In this document: positions 35,965 to 48,800 of the stretch, in pieces
Layout of the letters: the number at the start of each line of letters is the position of its first letter
Numbering within the stretch: position 1 is the stretch's first letter
Assembly (NCBI GenBank): GCA_033439265.1
Contig: JAVTVX010000013.1
Location: 18,518,500-18,582,499, forward strand
Source of the DNA: Dillenia suffruticosa
Lineage: Eukaryota; Streptophyta; Magnoliopsida; Dilleniales; Dilleniaceae
Direction: 5' to 3'
Length of the DNA: 64,000 nucleotides
The notes under the pieces: model-generated
The model's input: the letters and a program-made list of their open reading frames with translations, nothing else
Told to the model about the DNA's origin: nothing
Database searches by the model: none
Position numbers and translations under genes: made by a program

Positions 35965-38900
35965 ATGGATTTGGATGCGCCAACTACCTCGACGAAATTG
36001 GTCCAATGTTATAATTGTGGATGTAGTAGTTCTTTGATGAACAATGGGTTGTCCGCATCTTGGATTCGTTCTGTTAAGCGAAAATTCGATGAATTTGAGG
36101 AGGGTCATCGGATTCTTCTTCCTGGAATTGATTATTCATCGTTTGCTCGTGTTGAGGTGGAGAATGAGTGTGCGGCACTACGTGAAATGGTTAGCAAACA
36201 ACAACAAACGATCCAGGATTTGTGTGAAGAATTGGAGGAGGAAAGGAATGCCTCTTCTTCAGCTGCAAATGAGGCCATGTCGATGATTTTGAGGTTGCAG
36301 GGAGAGAAAGCGGAGATTCAGATGGAAGCCCGCCAATTTAAGAGATTTGCAGAGGAGAAGATGGCTCATGATCAACAAGAGCTTTTGGCATTGGAAGATT
36401 TGTTGTATAAGAGGGAGCAAGCCATTCAGTCGCTTACCTGCGAGGTGCAGGCTTACAAGCATAGGATGCTGAGTTATGGATTCACTGAGGAGGAGGTGGA
36501 GGGTGAAAAGACACGTGCACATTCCCGAAATAATAGTGCCATTGATGAATTTCCCACTTTCGATTACCCACCTTTGAAATGCAATTTGAATGAGAATCAG
36601 TTTTCCTCTGAGCTTGACGTGGTGGATGTTGAGAAATACGCATTTGGTGAGACCCCTCGTGGGAGGGAACATTTGAAGAATTTGGAGAACAGGATTTCTC
36701 AGTTGGAGAATAGCCCTCGCAGCAATCACATTGATATGGATTGTTCCAATTCGAAGAACATAATGGAAAAGGTTATAGTGGGTCAATCTCCTATGAGGCC
36801 AAGGCATCTCAGGAGGTTTTCTACTGATAGCTCAAATTCTTTCATGGGAACTATTAAAGAATCAGGTTGTGATTTTACTGGAGAATCTCCGAAGGCCTTT
36901 GGTAGCTTCAAGAAAATGGACTACACCACGTATACGGAGGATCATTCCAATTTAAGAAGGCTTGATAATGACTCTGAAGCTGGAGATGATATGAGTGACA
37001 GAGTATACACAATAGACTCTATACATAATGGAGCCCCAGATCCTACAGTACACGTTAGTTCTTATGATGATTATGTGACTACACCTCAATCATTGAATCG
37101 ATTTGATTTGAATGATCCTGATATCAAGATACTATACATGAGGCTGCAAGCCCTTGAGGCTGATAGAGAATCAATGAGACAGGCTATCATTTCAATGCGG
37201 ACGGATAAAGCACAGCTAATATTGCTGAAGGAGATAGCTCAACAGTTGTGTAAAGATATGTCACCAGAAAAGCGGATGCCAGTCAAGAAGACATTTCTTG
37301 TTAGGAGCTTTTCCTTCGTGTCAATACTCAAGGTACTTTGAGATGCTTTTCTCACTAGTCTTAGCCTACCATTTCCTGATGCATTTTATGGATTCTGCAT
37401 TTGTGGCCTTGAGCTGAAGTATTTGAAGCTTTTTGGTGATGTCTATCATCTTTCACCTTTTTAAGTTTCATTATCCTAGAAGATGTATGTGCGTTAAAGG
37501 GTTCTTACCCCTTTTCAGCAGTAAATGCAAGGGCCTTTAAATGCTATGAGTCATGTGGCCATGGTTATAATTAAGGTGACAATATAGCATCATGGAAGTC
37601 ACGCCAGGAGAATTATTGAATACTACAAATTTAATTGAGCATGATGAAAAACATTTTGGAGTACAGACGAGTTTGTACACTCAGGCTGTTTAATTGTGTT
37701 ACTTTCTTTCCCAAGAATGGGACGTTTATTACTTGGCAAATACTTGATATGATTGGGATGTTTTCCACTCCTTCCCCATCCCATTTGCACTTTCTTTTTT
37801 GTCTATTCTATTATCTCTTATTAAAAGACTTAAAAGATGGTAAGCCTCCATGATCTTGAATTTTCCTATTCGCTTGTCCTTATTAACATGGTTGTATTAA
37901 CCTTAATCTTGCTTGCAAGCTCTATGGTCCCTCCCCGTTGTAGTACTTTCTGACTATGCCTACTCGTTTATGAGAGCAATGTCTTCTTATAGTATGGCCT
38001 TGTGTGCATCTCTCTCTAATGTCAAAAACTTTGCATCCTACAAAAAGAACTTGCAGAAGTCTCCAAGGGAAAAATCATTTTCAGACAAAGGGTGTATGCT
38101 TACATTTGCTTTTTTCCTATGTAAGTTCCTATCCTTGGTGAGATGGAGTTGAAGCATATCTGTTAATGGCAAATGAAGAATGGTTAATTGCACTTTCTCT
38201 TTCCCCTACGTATTTTCTCAACCTTTGTTATATCAAAGGATCGCTGGTATTAAATAAAAAGATTGTGAGAATTCATTTGAGCTACAGTTCTGTACTTGTC
38301 CTATCAGCTGATTTGTGTTTTGAAGAATGTTTTTAGCTGAATTTTCAGGGAAGAAAAAAATTCCAGGCTCCCCCCCTCCCAAAAAAAAAAAAACACGACA
38401 ACCATCCTAGCCATCTCCTGCCGAAAAGAATCAGGTTTCTTGAGTCCTTTGCTCAAGTCCTTGTCATTGATGGATTTTTCATGTTCATTGCCACGCTATG
38501 TATTGACTGCATTGGTATCAACTTATCCTTGTATAGAACACATCCTCTTGCCGACCTAATTTTTTTGGCTCTCATCTTCTTATCTCTATCTGTCATTTTT
38601 TTTGGTGCTCTCATCATCATGAATTTCACTAATTCTATGTCGTATAATTATTTTGATTCTGCCTTTGCTTTGTTTTCTCTTCTTCCTGTATCTTATAAAG
38701 GTTCTTAATTTTTCATGACTTGGGTGTAAAGTGTAGCAGAAGTAGATATCTAAAATAAGTGATTGGGAATGAACGAGGTTTGTTAATTTATAGCATTTCT
38801 TGCATGTGGACCATCATATCCGGTTTTCATGTATGGAACTTACAATTTATGAATGAGATCTGTTCCTGCTTTATTTAAGGACTGACTGTCCAAGCTATCT

Positions 38901-40026
38901 TGCAGCTTTATTAACCAAATAGAATTTGTTCCATATTCTCTTGCATATTATGGTTGTCTTTTGCACATCAAGTTACAGTATTTTTTCCCTTTCTTTTGTG
39001 TTTGCAGTGGATGGTGTCCTTCATGTTCTGGAAAAAGAAAGCTCGTCGAAGCAAGTAAGTGAACATTTAAAAAGAGTTTATATGAATCTTTGCATTTCTT
39101 TTTCCCCTGCTTTACATAAGAAATGACACACGGGAAAACTGGTTTGCCAACCCCACTTGTCTTACATCAAGAAAGACACCTGTTGGCTCTCATTGAGACT
39201 TGGATAGTGCTTGTAGGGCAAGTCTGAGATGTTGGGTGATTCTAAGAAAATAACACTTTGCATGAGAGGTTTTATGTTACACTATATTTTAGCACCCAGC
39301 AGAAGATCTTGTTCTGTTCCTTTTTTTCTCTTTGGGGGAGGGAGGGGGATTGGAAATTAATATGTGACCAATCTTTGGGTAATAAAACAAGATGGTTTGT
39401 CGTGTCAACTTACTGGTGGCGTCATCCACCCATTCCCTCTCAAGGTACTACTAGTGCCGCACATGCTAGTATTGGACTTCAGTTGCCAACTGAAAATAAT
39501 GCTGATTCCTAATATGTTTTCACTTGATTGTCTTTAGTGTTTTATTGGAGGCAAGTCATCTCGCATAACTGAAAAGCATTTAACTATGATCCGGTACCAT
39601 CCGAATGTTACTTTGTTGATGTTAAAATGAGCAATAAAAAACTTAAAACAACATTTGGATTAGAGGAGTTGAATGATTTCTGCAACACTTTATTTGGAAA
39701 GATAAAATTATCCAGCTGTCTTGGAAATTCTGTAATTCCTAGTTTTGTAATTTTCTTGACTTGAGAACTTTATTTATTGAAATTGCTCACCTTGCTATCT
39801 GCCTCTGTTCACATGCAAATGCAAAATTTTCAACCTTATAAAATTTTCAAGTGGGAACTTGTGGTAGACTGAATTGATAATCTCTCTGCACGGCATGCTA
39901 ATATTTCTTATAACATATTCCAGGTATATGTTCGGGATTGCAGCCAACTGTGTGGGTTTGCGAACAGTTTTACAGAATGGACCACGCATGAGACGGTGGA
40001 GATGTCTCACAAGTACACAAGTTTGA
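35965..40026 (+). CDS. MYOB7: Myosin-binding protein, GTD-binding (DUF593) family, MYOB7-type
   Basis: Joined CDS 35965-37332, 39008-39054 and 39924-40026 gives 505 aa. I start at the first true ATG (MDLDAPTTSTKLVQ), although the frame is open upstream. Residues about 70-175 form the long coiled coil of the GTD-binding domain (ALREMVSKQQQTIQDLCEEL... through LLYKREQAIQSLTCEVQAYK), which binds the globular tail of class XI myosins. The middle is polar and Ser-rich, and a second short coiled coil lies near residues 395-440. The C-terminus ends in a basic patch (FWKKKARRSK) and a small hydrophobic/Arg-rich tail. No N-terminal membrane anchor is seen, unlike MYOB1-4, which fits the MYOB7 class (At5g06560 from memory). 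Such proteins link myosins to vesicles; the cargo here is unknown. Introns are 1.7 and 0.9 kb. Confidence 0.88.
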
Positions 40027-40735
40027 CAGCCATGGTCTTCTATGTCCATTAGGATCATGTTTAGGTTGCCCCAGAATGGATGTTATTCATATACTAGTAC
40101 CATTAGAATTTGTAATTCTTTTGATGGATTTCTGGCTACCGTGGATTTGGGTGCTGGGGTTGTTTTCAGCATGGTTCTTTCTCATTTTCTTGGCATTTGG
40201 ATTTGTTTTGCTCGGTTGATTAGTGAAGAAGAAAGGGGATGTGGATATTGTTTACACCGAAAAAATGTTAATATGGTTTGTTCAGAATTGGGATTGAAGT
40301 TGGAGGTATTTGTCATTTGATGACTTGATAGACCTCTCTTGTAAATGACAGATTGACGATTGTATGATTTCACGTTGAAGAATACGAAAGCTGATTCTTT
40401 TCTCCTTAAGTCAGGAAGTTAATCTGTGAACCCACCTCCAGGGATGATGCAGTCTGCTTTCTTTGACAAAATTTTTGGACTTCATAAGGTAAATGTCTAC
40501 CGAGTTCAAAAGATGGTGGAAATGGGTGTGTATTCATTGAAGTAGTTAAATCTGCATTGAAGGTTTTATTATTATTATTATTTAATCGGCTTAGAATGTG
40601 AATTGAAGTATATGTGTTAAGGCGTGGGAGCTCCTGCAGGTGAAAAGCCAAAAAAAAAAAAAAAAAAGTTGCTTTGTTAGTTGATTAGTCCCACTCTGTG
40701 TGGCCTTGTTAGCCTCATATTGCATCGCCGTAAAA

Positions 40736-40785
<50 letters not shown>

Positions 40786-41820
40786 TTAACTGATCAATTT
40801 TTCAAATCAGTGGAGAATTCTGCTCCCCCAAAATCTATGGTTCGAGATTTTTTCATCTCGCAGTTGCGGAGGAAACAAAATAGCGCTCGTATAACTGGTT
40901 CTATATTTGGGCAAAAAAAATAACTGTTTGCTCCCTTAAAATCTATGGTTCCATATTTTTCGTATTAATCTCTCTCTCTCTCTCTAATTGAATGTTTGTG
41001 AGTCAAGGATTTCTAGAATTGATGGGATGAATTGGGAGGACAGGCAAACCTGAATTGAAGATGGTGTTAAAACACTAATCTAATGGAGACCTAAATTAAG
41101 GATATCCAAGAAATAAAAAATTAATGAATAAATAAATAAAAACCTAAATTAAGTTCTCTCTTTACTCTGTTACGATTAACTTGAGAAGAAAAAATTACAC
41201 TATACATAGAAAAATGGGAAGGTTGAAACTTCAAGTTAAAAAAAAAAAAAGCTCTTTTGTTTTGTGGCTTTATACACTACTCTCTTTTGTTTCCCCCCCC
41301 CCCCCCCCTTTTTGTGGTTTTCTAAAATAATGCCTCTTCGTCTTCGTCTGAAAGCATGACATGGTGAAGGGCTGAAGTGGGGGACCAACGTTTGGTTTTG
41401 TTTACTCGGTGGAAAAAGCACCGAGACCCTTTTAATCATATATGGATTTTGATTTGACAAAAATCACGTTAGAAGATTTCTTTGAAAGTGGATCCGACAA
41501 TGAATTAATTCAGATTAATCAGAACGAAATCTCATCTATTGAGCAGCGACAGTCAAACAAGAAACCAAAGGAACAGGGTGGCTGAAGTGGGGGATTTTGC
41601 GGTCAAACATAACCCAAATTTTGATAATCCAAAACAGGATTAATGCTTCTGCCTTTTTTTTTTTTTCATTTTCGATAAGTGTTCTGTAAAATCAAATTTA
41701 CAAATTAGGAAATTTTCTTTTCAATAGAATTATGAAATAAATTATAATTATAATTATATTTCAAATTCAAATTATATTTAAAAAATTATCAACTGTGTTA
41801 ACTATTAAATATTGTGAGAT
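40027..41820. other. MYOB7 3' region and intergenic DNA
   Basis: The MYOB7 3' untranslated region occupies the start. A TA repeat follows at about 40744-40783 and a C run at about 41295-41309. No further coding region or RNA gene is seen. Confidence 0.45.
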
Positions 41821-41824
41821 TATA

Positions 41825-41995
41825 TCGACACTTATTAGTTTAGGTGGGTGGACACTTTAATCTCTTAATCAGATCCGAAATTCGACTCTCCAGAATACAG
41901 AAAAAACAATATTGGGAGACTTATCCCCGATCGGGTCTTACAACGATCGATTCAGATTAATCGGGATAAAATTCTAGACACTGGGTGGTGACCAA
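41825..41995 (+). repeat. tRNA-derived SINE copy
   Basis: A decayed tRNA-like head with B-box-like CCGAAATTCGACTCTCC is followed by the family tail (CGATCGGGTCTTACAACGAT, then CGATTCAGATTAATCGGG). It shares this tail with the better preserved copy at 42943-43142. Ends are approximate. Confidence 0.5.
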
Positions 41996-42424
41996 ACCAA
42001 TGTATCAAAAAAAAATCATGTGAGGTTATACTAATCTTTATGCTCATTATAAATTATAAATGATAATAATTTGAAACCACAGCAAGTATGATGAGATAAA
42101 AAGTGTTGTTACAATGAAATCCGATCAACAATATTGAATAAAAAATTATCAGTAACATTATACCCTGAATTAATTTAATTATTTAAACCATTTTTATATA
42201 ATTGTGGAACCTTGCGCACTTCAAAGGCATTCAATCGGAAACAACTCAAGCATATGCGCTCTTAACCCAGTTATTTAAAAAAAAAAAAACTAAAAAAAAA
42301 CAAAAAAAAAAAACAAAAAAATATAGTCATGAGTAGTCGAGTAAAATGTGATTTATTTTAATTTGAAGTCCATATAAAATCATACCATTATTAAACTACA
42401 AAGTCTTACTCAAATTAAATTCTT

Positions 42425-42570
42425 TTATATTGAATAGTAAAATACTATTTCTTAACAAGAGATCTTGAATTTGAATCTTAGGAATAGTGAAAAAGAATTT
42501 AGGAGAGCTTAAAATAAGTTTCATAATATTTAAATCGGATTAATTGGATAAATACCGGAATATTTGAAAA
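42425..42570 (+). repeat. SINE copy, degenerate
   Basis: A TTTGAATCTTAGG B-box remnant and AGGAGAGCTTAA are followed by the family tail ATCGGATTAATTGGATAAAT. It runs directly into a C run (42574-42593) and an A run, so its 3' end borders a long homopolymer block. Confidence 0.45.
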
Positions 42571-42573
42571 CCT

Positions 42574-42603
42574 CCCCCCCCCCCCCCCCCCCCAAAAAAA
42601 AAA
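42574..42603. repeat. Poly-C then poly-A homopolymer block
   Basis: About 20 C residues are followed by about 10 A residues. Long C or G runs are rare in plant DNA, yet several occur in this window (also about 34996-35011 and 41295-41309). Confidence 0.85.
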
Positions 42604-42942
42604 GAAAGTCTTAGTCAATTCGCAGCAACAACAACGATGATGGTTTCTGTCCCTGTAATGAAAATTCAAAATCAAGTCGGTGAGGAAATTTTGGTTAGCT
42701 TGAAGAGCGAATGAAATAATAGAATGACGCCGGTGGATTCTCACAAGAATTCTTTTTTTTTTTTAAATATTATATTTAATTTATAAAAATAGAAATAAAA
42801 TAATTTTTTTGTTTGAAAATAATTTTTTTTACCTCCCTTTTAAGGGGGAAAAAGAGTAAAAACAGAGAAAAAAATGTACTAATTTTTTCCTTTTAACTTT
42901 ATTATTATACATTTTCAAAATTTCTATCCCGCACATTTTGTT

Positions 42943-43142
42943 TTATTTCTTTTTTTTTCTTTTGGATCATGATTAGGTCACCAATCAAGTATTCGGGGAT
43001 TCTAATCTGGGTCGACCGCTTATAGGACCCAATTGAGAGGATAGGTCTCTAACGCTGATTTTTCTATTCTTATGGGGATCGAACTCCCGACCATCATTAA
43101 GAAGCGTCAATTCCCAAATCAACTGAGACACCAGACATTGAT
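42943..43142 (-). mobile_element. Intact-looking tRNA-derived SINE with perfect target duplication
   Basis: Read on minus: a tRNA-like head (GTGTCTCAGTTGATTTGGGA with the B-box GGAGTTCGATCCCC), a body containing AGAGACCTATCCTCTCAATT, and a tail GATTAGAATCCCCGAATACT that ends in an A-rich stretch (T-rich on plus, 42943-42963). The 10-base sequence ACATTTTGTT flanks it on both sides (42933-42942 and 43143-43152), a perfect target duplication. This is the best preserved of the SINE family scattered over the window. No function is implied. Confidence 0.78.
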
Positions 43143-43669
43143 ACATTTTGTTCGGTTTCGTCCCTTCTTTTGTGTTCTTCAAAACAAAGGTTAGCAAAAT
43201 CATTTTTTTTTTCTCCAAAACAAAAGTAGAAAAATGTAGAAAATACCCAGAATAAAAAAAAAATCGTTACCTTGTTTGGCATGACGTAAAATAATTATGT
43301 GTGTGTGTTTCTTTTTTTTTTTTTTTTGCTGCGAAAGTTTCTTGCAAAAAATAAAATTATTATGTTGCATGAGATGGCTAAAAATGGTGAGATTGTGCGG
43401 TGATAAAGCCGGAAAATCATGTATGTTGTTACTCCCCTTAAGTTCTCTCTCCTTCTCATTGATGGAAGGGTGAGCAACACAATGAGATACAAACTGAATT
43501 TGCGTATTTGTCTATTAGAAGAAAAAAGAAATTTCGAGGAGAATGGACAAGATGCTTCTTCTTCGTTTAATATTTTTCCTTCTTCTTTTTTTTTTTTAAT
43601 TTTTATTTTTTTAAAGTCTTAGTACTCATTATATTGTATATTATTTTACCCTAGAAGTATTTTATTTTT

Positions 43670-43800
43670 TTGCCTTAACCAACTAATATTCAACTTATTT
43701 GATTAATTCGATTCGAATATTATAAAATCTAATTTAAAGGTTAACTCTCTTAACGTATATTTTTTTATTTTTAAAATTTAAAATTAAGATTTTAATTAAA
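43670..43800 (-). repeat. SINE 3' part, degenerate copy
   Basis: On minus it reads GAGAGTTAACC, then TATTCGAATCGAATTAATCA, the common tail of the window's SINE family. The head is lost or too diverged to see. Confidence 0.4.
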
Positions 43801-44272
43801 AAAGTTTAATTGAATATTAACAGCACAAATGAGTCCATTCCCTGCTAAATCCACTGTGGCCTAGGTGGCAAAACTGCAAACTTTTTTTTTATTTAGAGAG
43901 TTTAGGAATTAATTCTTTTTTTTTTTTTTGGGAGAGTTTAGTTTGGATCGGACTGACTCGAGCATGGACTAAAGTGGGCAGTCGACCATTTTTTTTTTTG
44001 GTCGAATTTAGAATTTAATTTCTCTTTTAACAACCCCGATTGGCCCAGAAATATGGCTCCAAAGCATGTTTCGCCCTGAGCTCGATTTTCTGTTAATAGG
44101 CTCGTGCTTCATTCTTTCGGCTCAATCTTGGGATCAGCTCCCCAAAAGCCCAACCCAATTTTAAACCACTCGACTTTAGGATTGGGCAATATTTTTGGGT
44201 CTGTGAACCTAATGTCTTATTCCACTTGGGCCTAAACATGAGGGTTGAGATTGAAATCTTATTGGTCGAGAC

Positions 44273-44629
44273 TAGGGATGTTAAAACACTCGGATCGAGT
44301 CAGATAGTATCGATACCCGAACTCAACTCAAGTTTTGTTTAGGTGAGCTCAAGTTCGAGCTCATGCTTAAGCTCGTCAGGCTTGCATTTCTCAAGTTTGA
44401 GCTTGAGTTCAAAATATCATCAGGTAGTATAATCACTTATTTTTAAAAAATAAAATTTATTTTAAAAATAAAATTTATTGGGCTCGTTGAGTTTTCAAGC
44501 TTGATATAGTTGGGCTCATACTTAAGCTCGAGCTCAAAACTGAACTACCTGAGCTCAAGCTCGAGTCGAGCTTTGATCGGGTAGTGTCACGAGTACTCGT
44601 GACACTACGTGGGTATCATAATAATCCTA
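44273..44629. mobile_element. hAT-type MITE rich in AGCTCGAGCTC motifs
   Basis: The left end TAGGGATGTT and the right end, inverted TAGGATTATT, are short imperfect terminal repeats. The flanks GTCGAGAC and ATCGGGAC could be an 8-bp target duplication with two changes. The inside is full of GAGCTCAAG / CTTGAGCTC motifs in both orientations, as in a well-known group of short plant hAT elements. It contains a perfect 28-base palindrome at 44581-44608. No coding capacity is present. Confidence 0.6.
44581..44608. repeat. Perfect 28-base palindrome
   Basis: The half GTAGTGTCACGAGT is followed immediately by its exact inverse ACTCGTGACACTAC, with no spacer. It lies inside, near the right end of, the hAT-type MITE. 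Confidence 0.95.
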
Positions 44630-44744
44630 ATCGGGACAAATGAAATTGAAATCTATTAATTGTGAAGGAATCCTTGATCTTTAGCCAAAAGGCCGAGAAA
44701 GGTATTTTGAAGGAATCCTAATATTATAATAACAGGGTTAAAAG

Positions 44745-45200
44745 TAGAGACGAGCATGAGGTAGTTTTGGTCCAGAAATTGGTCTAGTCGCCCCGTGAAA
44801 ACAACCGGTCCCGGTTATAGTATATTAGGACCAAACTGGTTGATGTGAGCCGATTCGGACCGATTCGAGCCAATTCGGTTTCTATTTTCTTGAAAGCGAG
44901 AATTGGCCTAACACAGCACAACACAAGGACCGGCATGAAACCGGTTTGCTGGTTCCAATAGTTTGGCCCAACCAATTTCAACGGCCATTTTTTTTGTGGA
45001 AATTTTTCACTTTTACATCCGCTTTGAACCAGCTTGACATAGCCACACTCAGGGGCTTGTCTGGTTTTGATCAATTTTTTTTGAATCAGCCCAGCATGGC
45101 CTGAGATATGCCTCGAAATCGTGGCCGAACCAATCTGTAGTTTTTGGGCAAGTCCTAAATCGGATCGAAACCGGCCCAACTCGAATTGGACCCATCTCTA
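44745..45200. mobile_element. hAT-type MITE with perfect 8-bp target duplication
   Basis: The 8-base GTTAAAAG lies on both sides (44737-44744 and 45201-45208). The ends are TAGAGACGAG and, inverted, TAGAGATGGG, short terminal repeats of hAT style. The 456-base interior has many GGACCGATTC / GAACCGG-like motifs on both strands and no protein. The perfect duplication suggests a fairly recent insertion. Confidence 0.8.
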
Positions 45201-45860
45201 GTTAAAAGGTAAAATAATTTAATTTTAAATTCCTTATTAGTTATTTTTAATTTTAAGAATTTAATTAATTAAGTTAAGAACACACTTGTCTTCTTATTTA
45301 ACACTTTAAAATTCTCTTTCTATTTTAAAGTTTGAATTAATTAAAACCGCTTTCTAATGTCTTTTGTGTAAGTAAAATGCTTAAGTCATAGTCTTAAATT
45401 ACTTTTAAGCGCGAGAATAAAATGAAAATAATAGCATTGGAGGATCAACGTGATAACTATGTTAAAAGAAATAGTCTGTATAAATCTCTCCTTAAATTGT
45501 AATTTTAAATTTAAATTCTTATATAATAATAAAAAAAAAACCATCAAACCCTCTGTCTTGAAAATTGTTATTCATGGGCTCGGTGTTTGGCTCAAGCCGC
45601 GCACAGACCTAATGTTGATGAGGTCCGAACTAGCCCTGATATGTCGCCCCCCCATTGCTCACGCCAAAACGTATGGGAAGGTTAAAGGAGCCGCAGCTTT
45701 TGTCCATCCCCAATCGTGATTCATGAGCATGGGCAAGAGAAAACTAAAACCCTCTGCATTTTGGAGTGTACAACCCTAACTCTCGTGTTCTGGTATCTTA
45801 TCTCCTTTCTGTTTCTGTAGCTTTGAGAGAGCATCAAATCAGATAGAGGAAGAAGAAGAA

Positions 45861-48800
45861 ATGCTTGGCCGCAGAAACTTTTTGTCTAAAGCCATTAGAA
45901 AAAGAAAGAAGAACAAGATCAGTAACAAGAAGATGAAGAAGATGAGAACTGTTCTCAAGACAGTGGAAATTACCCAGAAACATGAAGATTCAGAGGAGGA
46001 AGAAGAAGAAACCGAAGGTTTCAACCTGAAAATCTCTGCACCTTCACACAGCTATGGAGTTCAGCCTCTCGGTAATCTTCTTCTCAGTCCAAACCCCACC
46101 AATTCAAGAAACACAGGTCTGGGTAATCTCCAATCTCTCTCCGATGAACTTGTTCTTGAAATTTTAGAGTTTTTGGAGGGTACCCATTTGGGGATTTTAG
46201 CTACCGTTAGCAAATCTTTCTATGTTTTCTGTAATCATGAACCGCTTTGGAGGAATCTTGTGTTGAAAAATTATAAAGGTGGGTTTTTGTTTAATGGGTC
46301 TTGGAAATCAACATTTGTAGCATCTTCTTGTAATGGTTCATATGATGTTTCACATGCTATTCAATCTGGGTTGAAGGTTAGGGATTTTTATTCAGATTAT
46401 TTGTTTCAGAGTTGGCTTTGTGCTAGCCTGGAAATGAAGCATCAGTGGCTTGAAAGGGACAATATTCCCAGGAGGAGAGGAATTTCGGTGGAAGATTTTA
46501 TACTGAATTTTGAGGAGCCGAATAAGCCTGTGTTGTTAGAAGGGTGTTTGGATAATTGGGATGCCTTGAAAAAGTGGGATAGGGATCATTTGGTTCAATT
46601 GTGTGGGGATGTTAAGTTTGCAGTTGGCCCGGTTGAGATGAAGCTTGAGGACTATTTTAGGTATTCGGATCAGGCTAGAGAAGAGAGACCATTGTATTTG
46701 TTTGACCCAAGATTTGTAGAAAAAGTACCTCAATTAGGTTTGGATTATGAAGTGCCCGTGTACTTTAGGGAAGATTTGTTTTCAGTTTTGGGTAATGAGA
46801 GACCAGATTATCGATGGATCATAATTGGGCCAGCTGGATCAGGTTCATCATTCCACATTGATCCTAATTCGACTTCGGCATGGAATGCAATAATCAAGGG
46901 ATCCAAGAAATGGGTGTTGTTCCCTCCTGATGTGATCCCACCAGGGGTGCATCCAAGCTCTGATGGTGCTGAGGTGGCATGCCCCGTTTCCATAATTGAG
47001 TGGTTCATGAATTTCTATGAGGCAACAAAAACATGGAAAAGAAAGCCAATAGAGTGCATTTGTAAGGCTGGGGAGGTTATTTTTGTCCCTAACGGATGGT
47101 GGCATTTAGTGATCAATCTTGAGGACTCCATTGCCATTACACAGAATTATGTTAGCAGGTACACTTTTTTGATTTATATATTTCATACATTATTCAAACC
47201 AGCCTATGAATTCTATTTCGTGAATATATTGCTTTATAAGCATATACTATTGTGTCGAATAGAATTAATAGAATTTCTTGTGAGTGGCATGATATAACAA
47301 CTTGAGAAAGTATGCAATGCTTCACACTGGATATCATATATCCAAAATGGTGCAAAAAATTGTTTTCATTTTTTTTCTTTCTTCCCCATTTTTGTTTTGG
47401 TATGCTTCTATATATGTAGGTGTCTTTTTCCTTTTTTTTTGGGGGGGGGCAGGGGATGAAATCAAGCATGCTGTCAAAATCATAGTAGTTAAAAGCGAAA
47501 AGTGCAAAAAGGTGATAGGCCCTTGTGGGGCTTATGCGCAAAGCAAAGCGCGGGCTTTTTCATAAAAAGCGCACTTAAGATATAAAATCAAAATATATAT
47601 TTGGATATATAATAATAGCAAATGAAATATGATATAATACTAGAAAAAAATTGTTTTCTAGACCAAATAACAAGAGAATGTGTTTCATAAAACTCTTGGA
47701 AAAGGCATATAAATTAACTTAAATAACTTTAAACCAAATGTTACCCAATTGAACAAAGCCCTTGCATAGTATCGCGACATCTTTTGGCAAATGGTGATCA
47801 GAAAAATGAACAGAAAGGAGCAGAGGAGAGCAACTGAACAGAAAGGAAAGGAAAAAAAAAAGAAAGAAAGGAGGAGGAGAAGGAGAACCCCAGAACAGAG
47901 ACAAAAAAAAAGAACAGAAAGGAGCAGGGCAGCAGCAACTGGAAAAAAAAGCCCATGAGCTTTTTTCCCTGCGCTTTATGTGCTTTTTTGTGCTTCAGCG
48001 CGCTTCACCTGCACTTTCTCATTTGTGCTGTGCTTTATGCAAAAAAAGCACATGAGCTGAGCTGCGCTGCGCTACACCTTGCGCTTTAAGCATGCTTCAA
48101 CGCGCTTTTAACTACTATGGTCAAAATTGATACACTTTGTTTGATTTCATTAGGTAGCCTCAGTTTTGAGATTTACTGCTTCTCAAATCTCAATTACCTT
48201 ACGTCGAATAATGAACCCAATTACAGACTATTACTGCTTATGACCTTATGTTCAGCTTGAAGCATTGGCTGTTGAAAGGCTCCAACCAGTAATGCATAAG
48301 TTTATGCCATTTGAGTTTGTATAAAGAGAAAGATGAAACAAGTGCATAATGATATTCAGCTATAAAAGAAGGGAAAGAGGGGCGAAGAAGAAGACATGAA
48401 TATGCAAACCAATCTTTTTGTTATCAAAGGCATCCTAGGTCCAAGAACAAATCAATACAAAACATTAACACAAGCAAAGCCCTGGTGCACCCCAACACAC
48501 CCCCAGTAGCACAAAACAAAAGAAAAGTGCATCCCTTTCTGCCCGTCATTCATATGATTTAAAGTTCATTTCTTATGTTACAACCTTTTATTTTCTTTAT
48601 TTTTACTCTTTATTATGATTATTATTACTTTTTTGCTTTTCATATCTTTTCTTTACATTTATTAGCCATTGTACTTTATACTTTTTAACCTGATATTAAA
48701 CAAGTGAATTGGTTTAATTTCTGACTTCTTGATAACGAGAACAACCTCATTTAGATTGTGCATATGTAGCTTTATTTGGTGAATCATTGGCATTGTGACA

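Noticed and set aside
36259-36807. Minus-strand open frame of 182 codons
   Set aside because: Antisense shadow of the MYOB7 coiled-coil exon; composition biased toward Leu, Ile and His from reverse coding.
44784-45179. Minus-strand open frame of 131 codons
   Set aside because: It lies wholly within a 456-base hAT MITE with clear ends and has no transposase-like motif.
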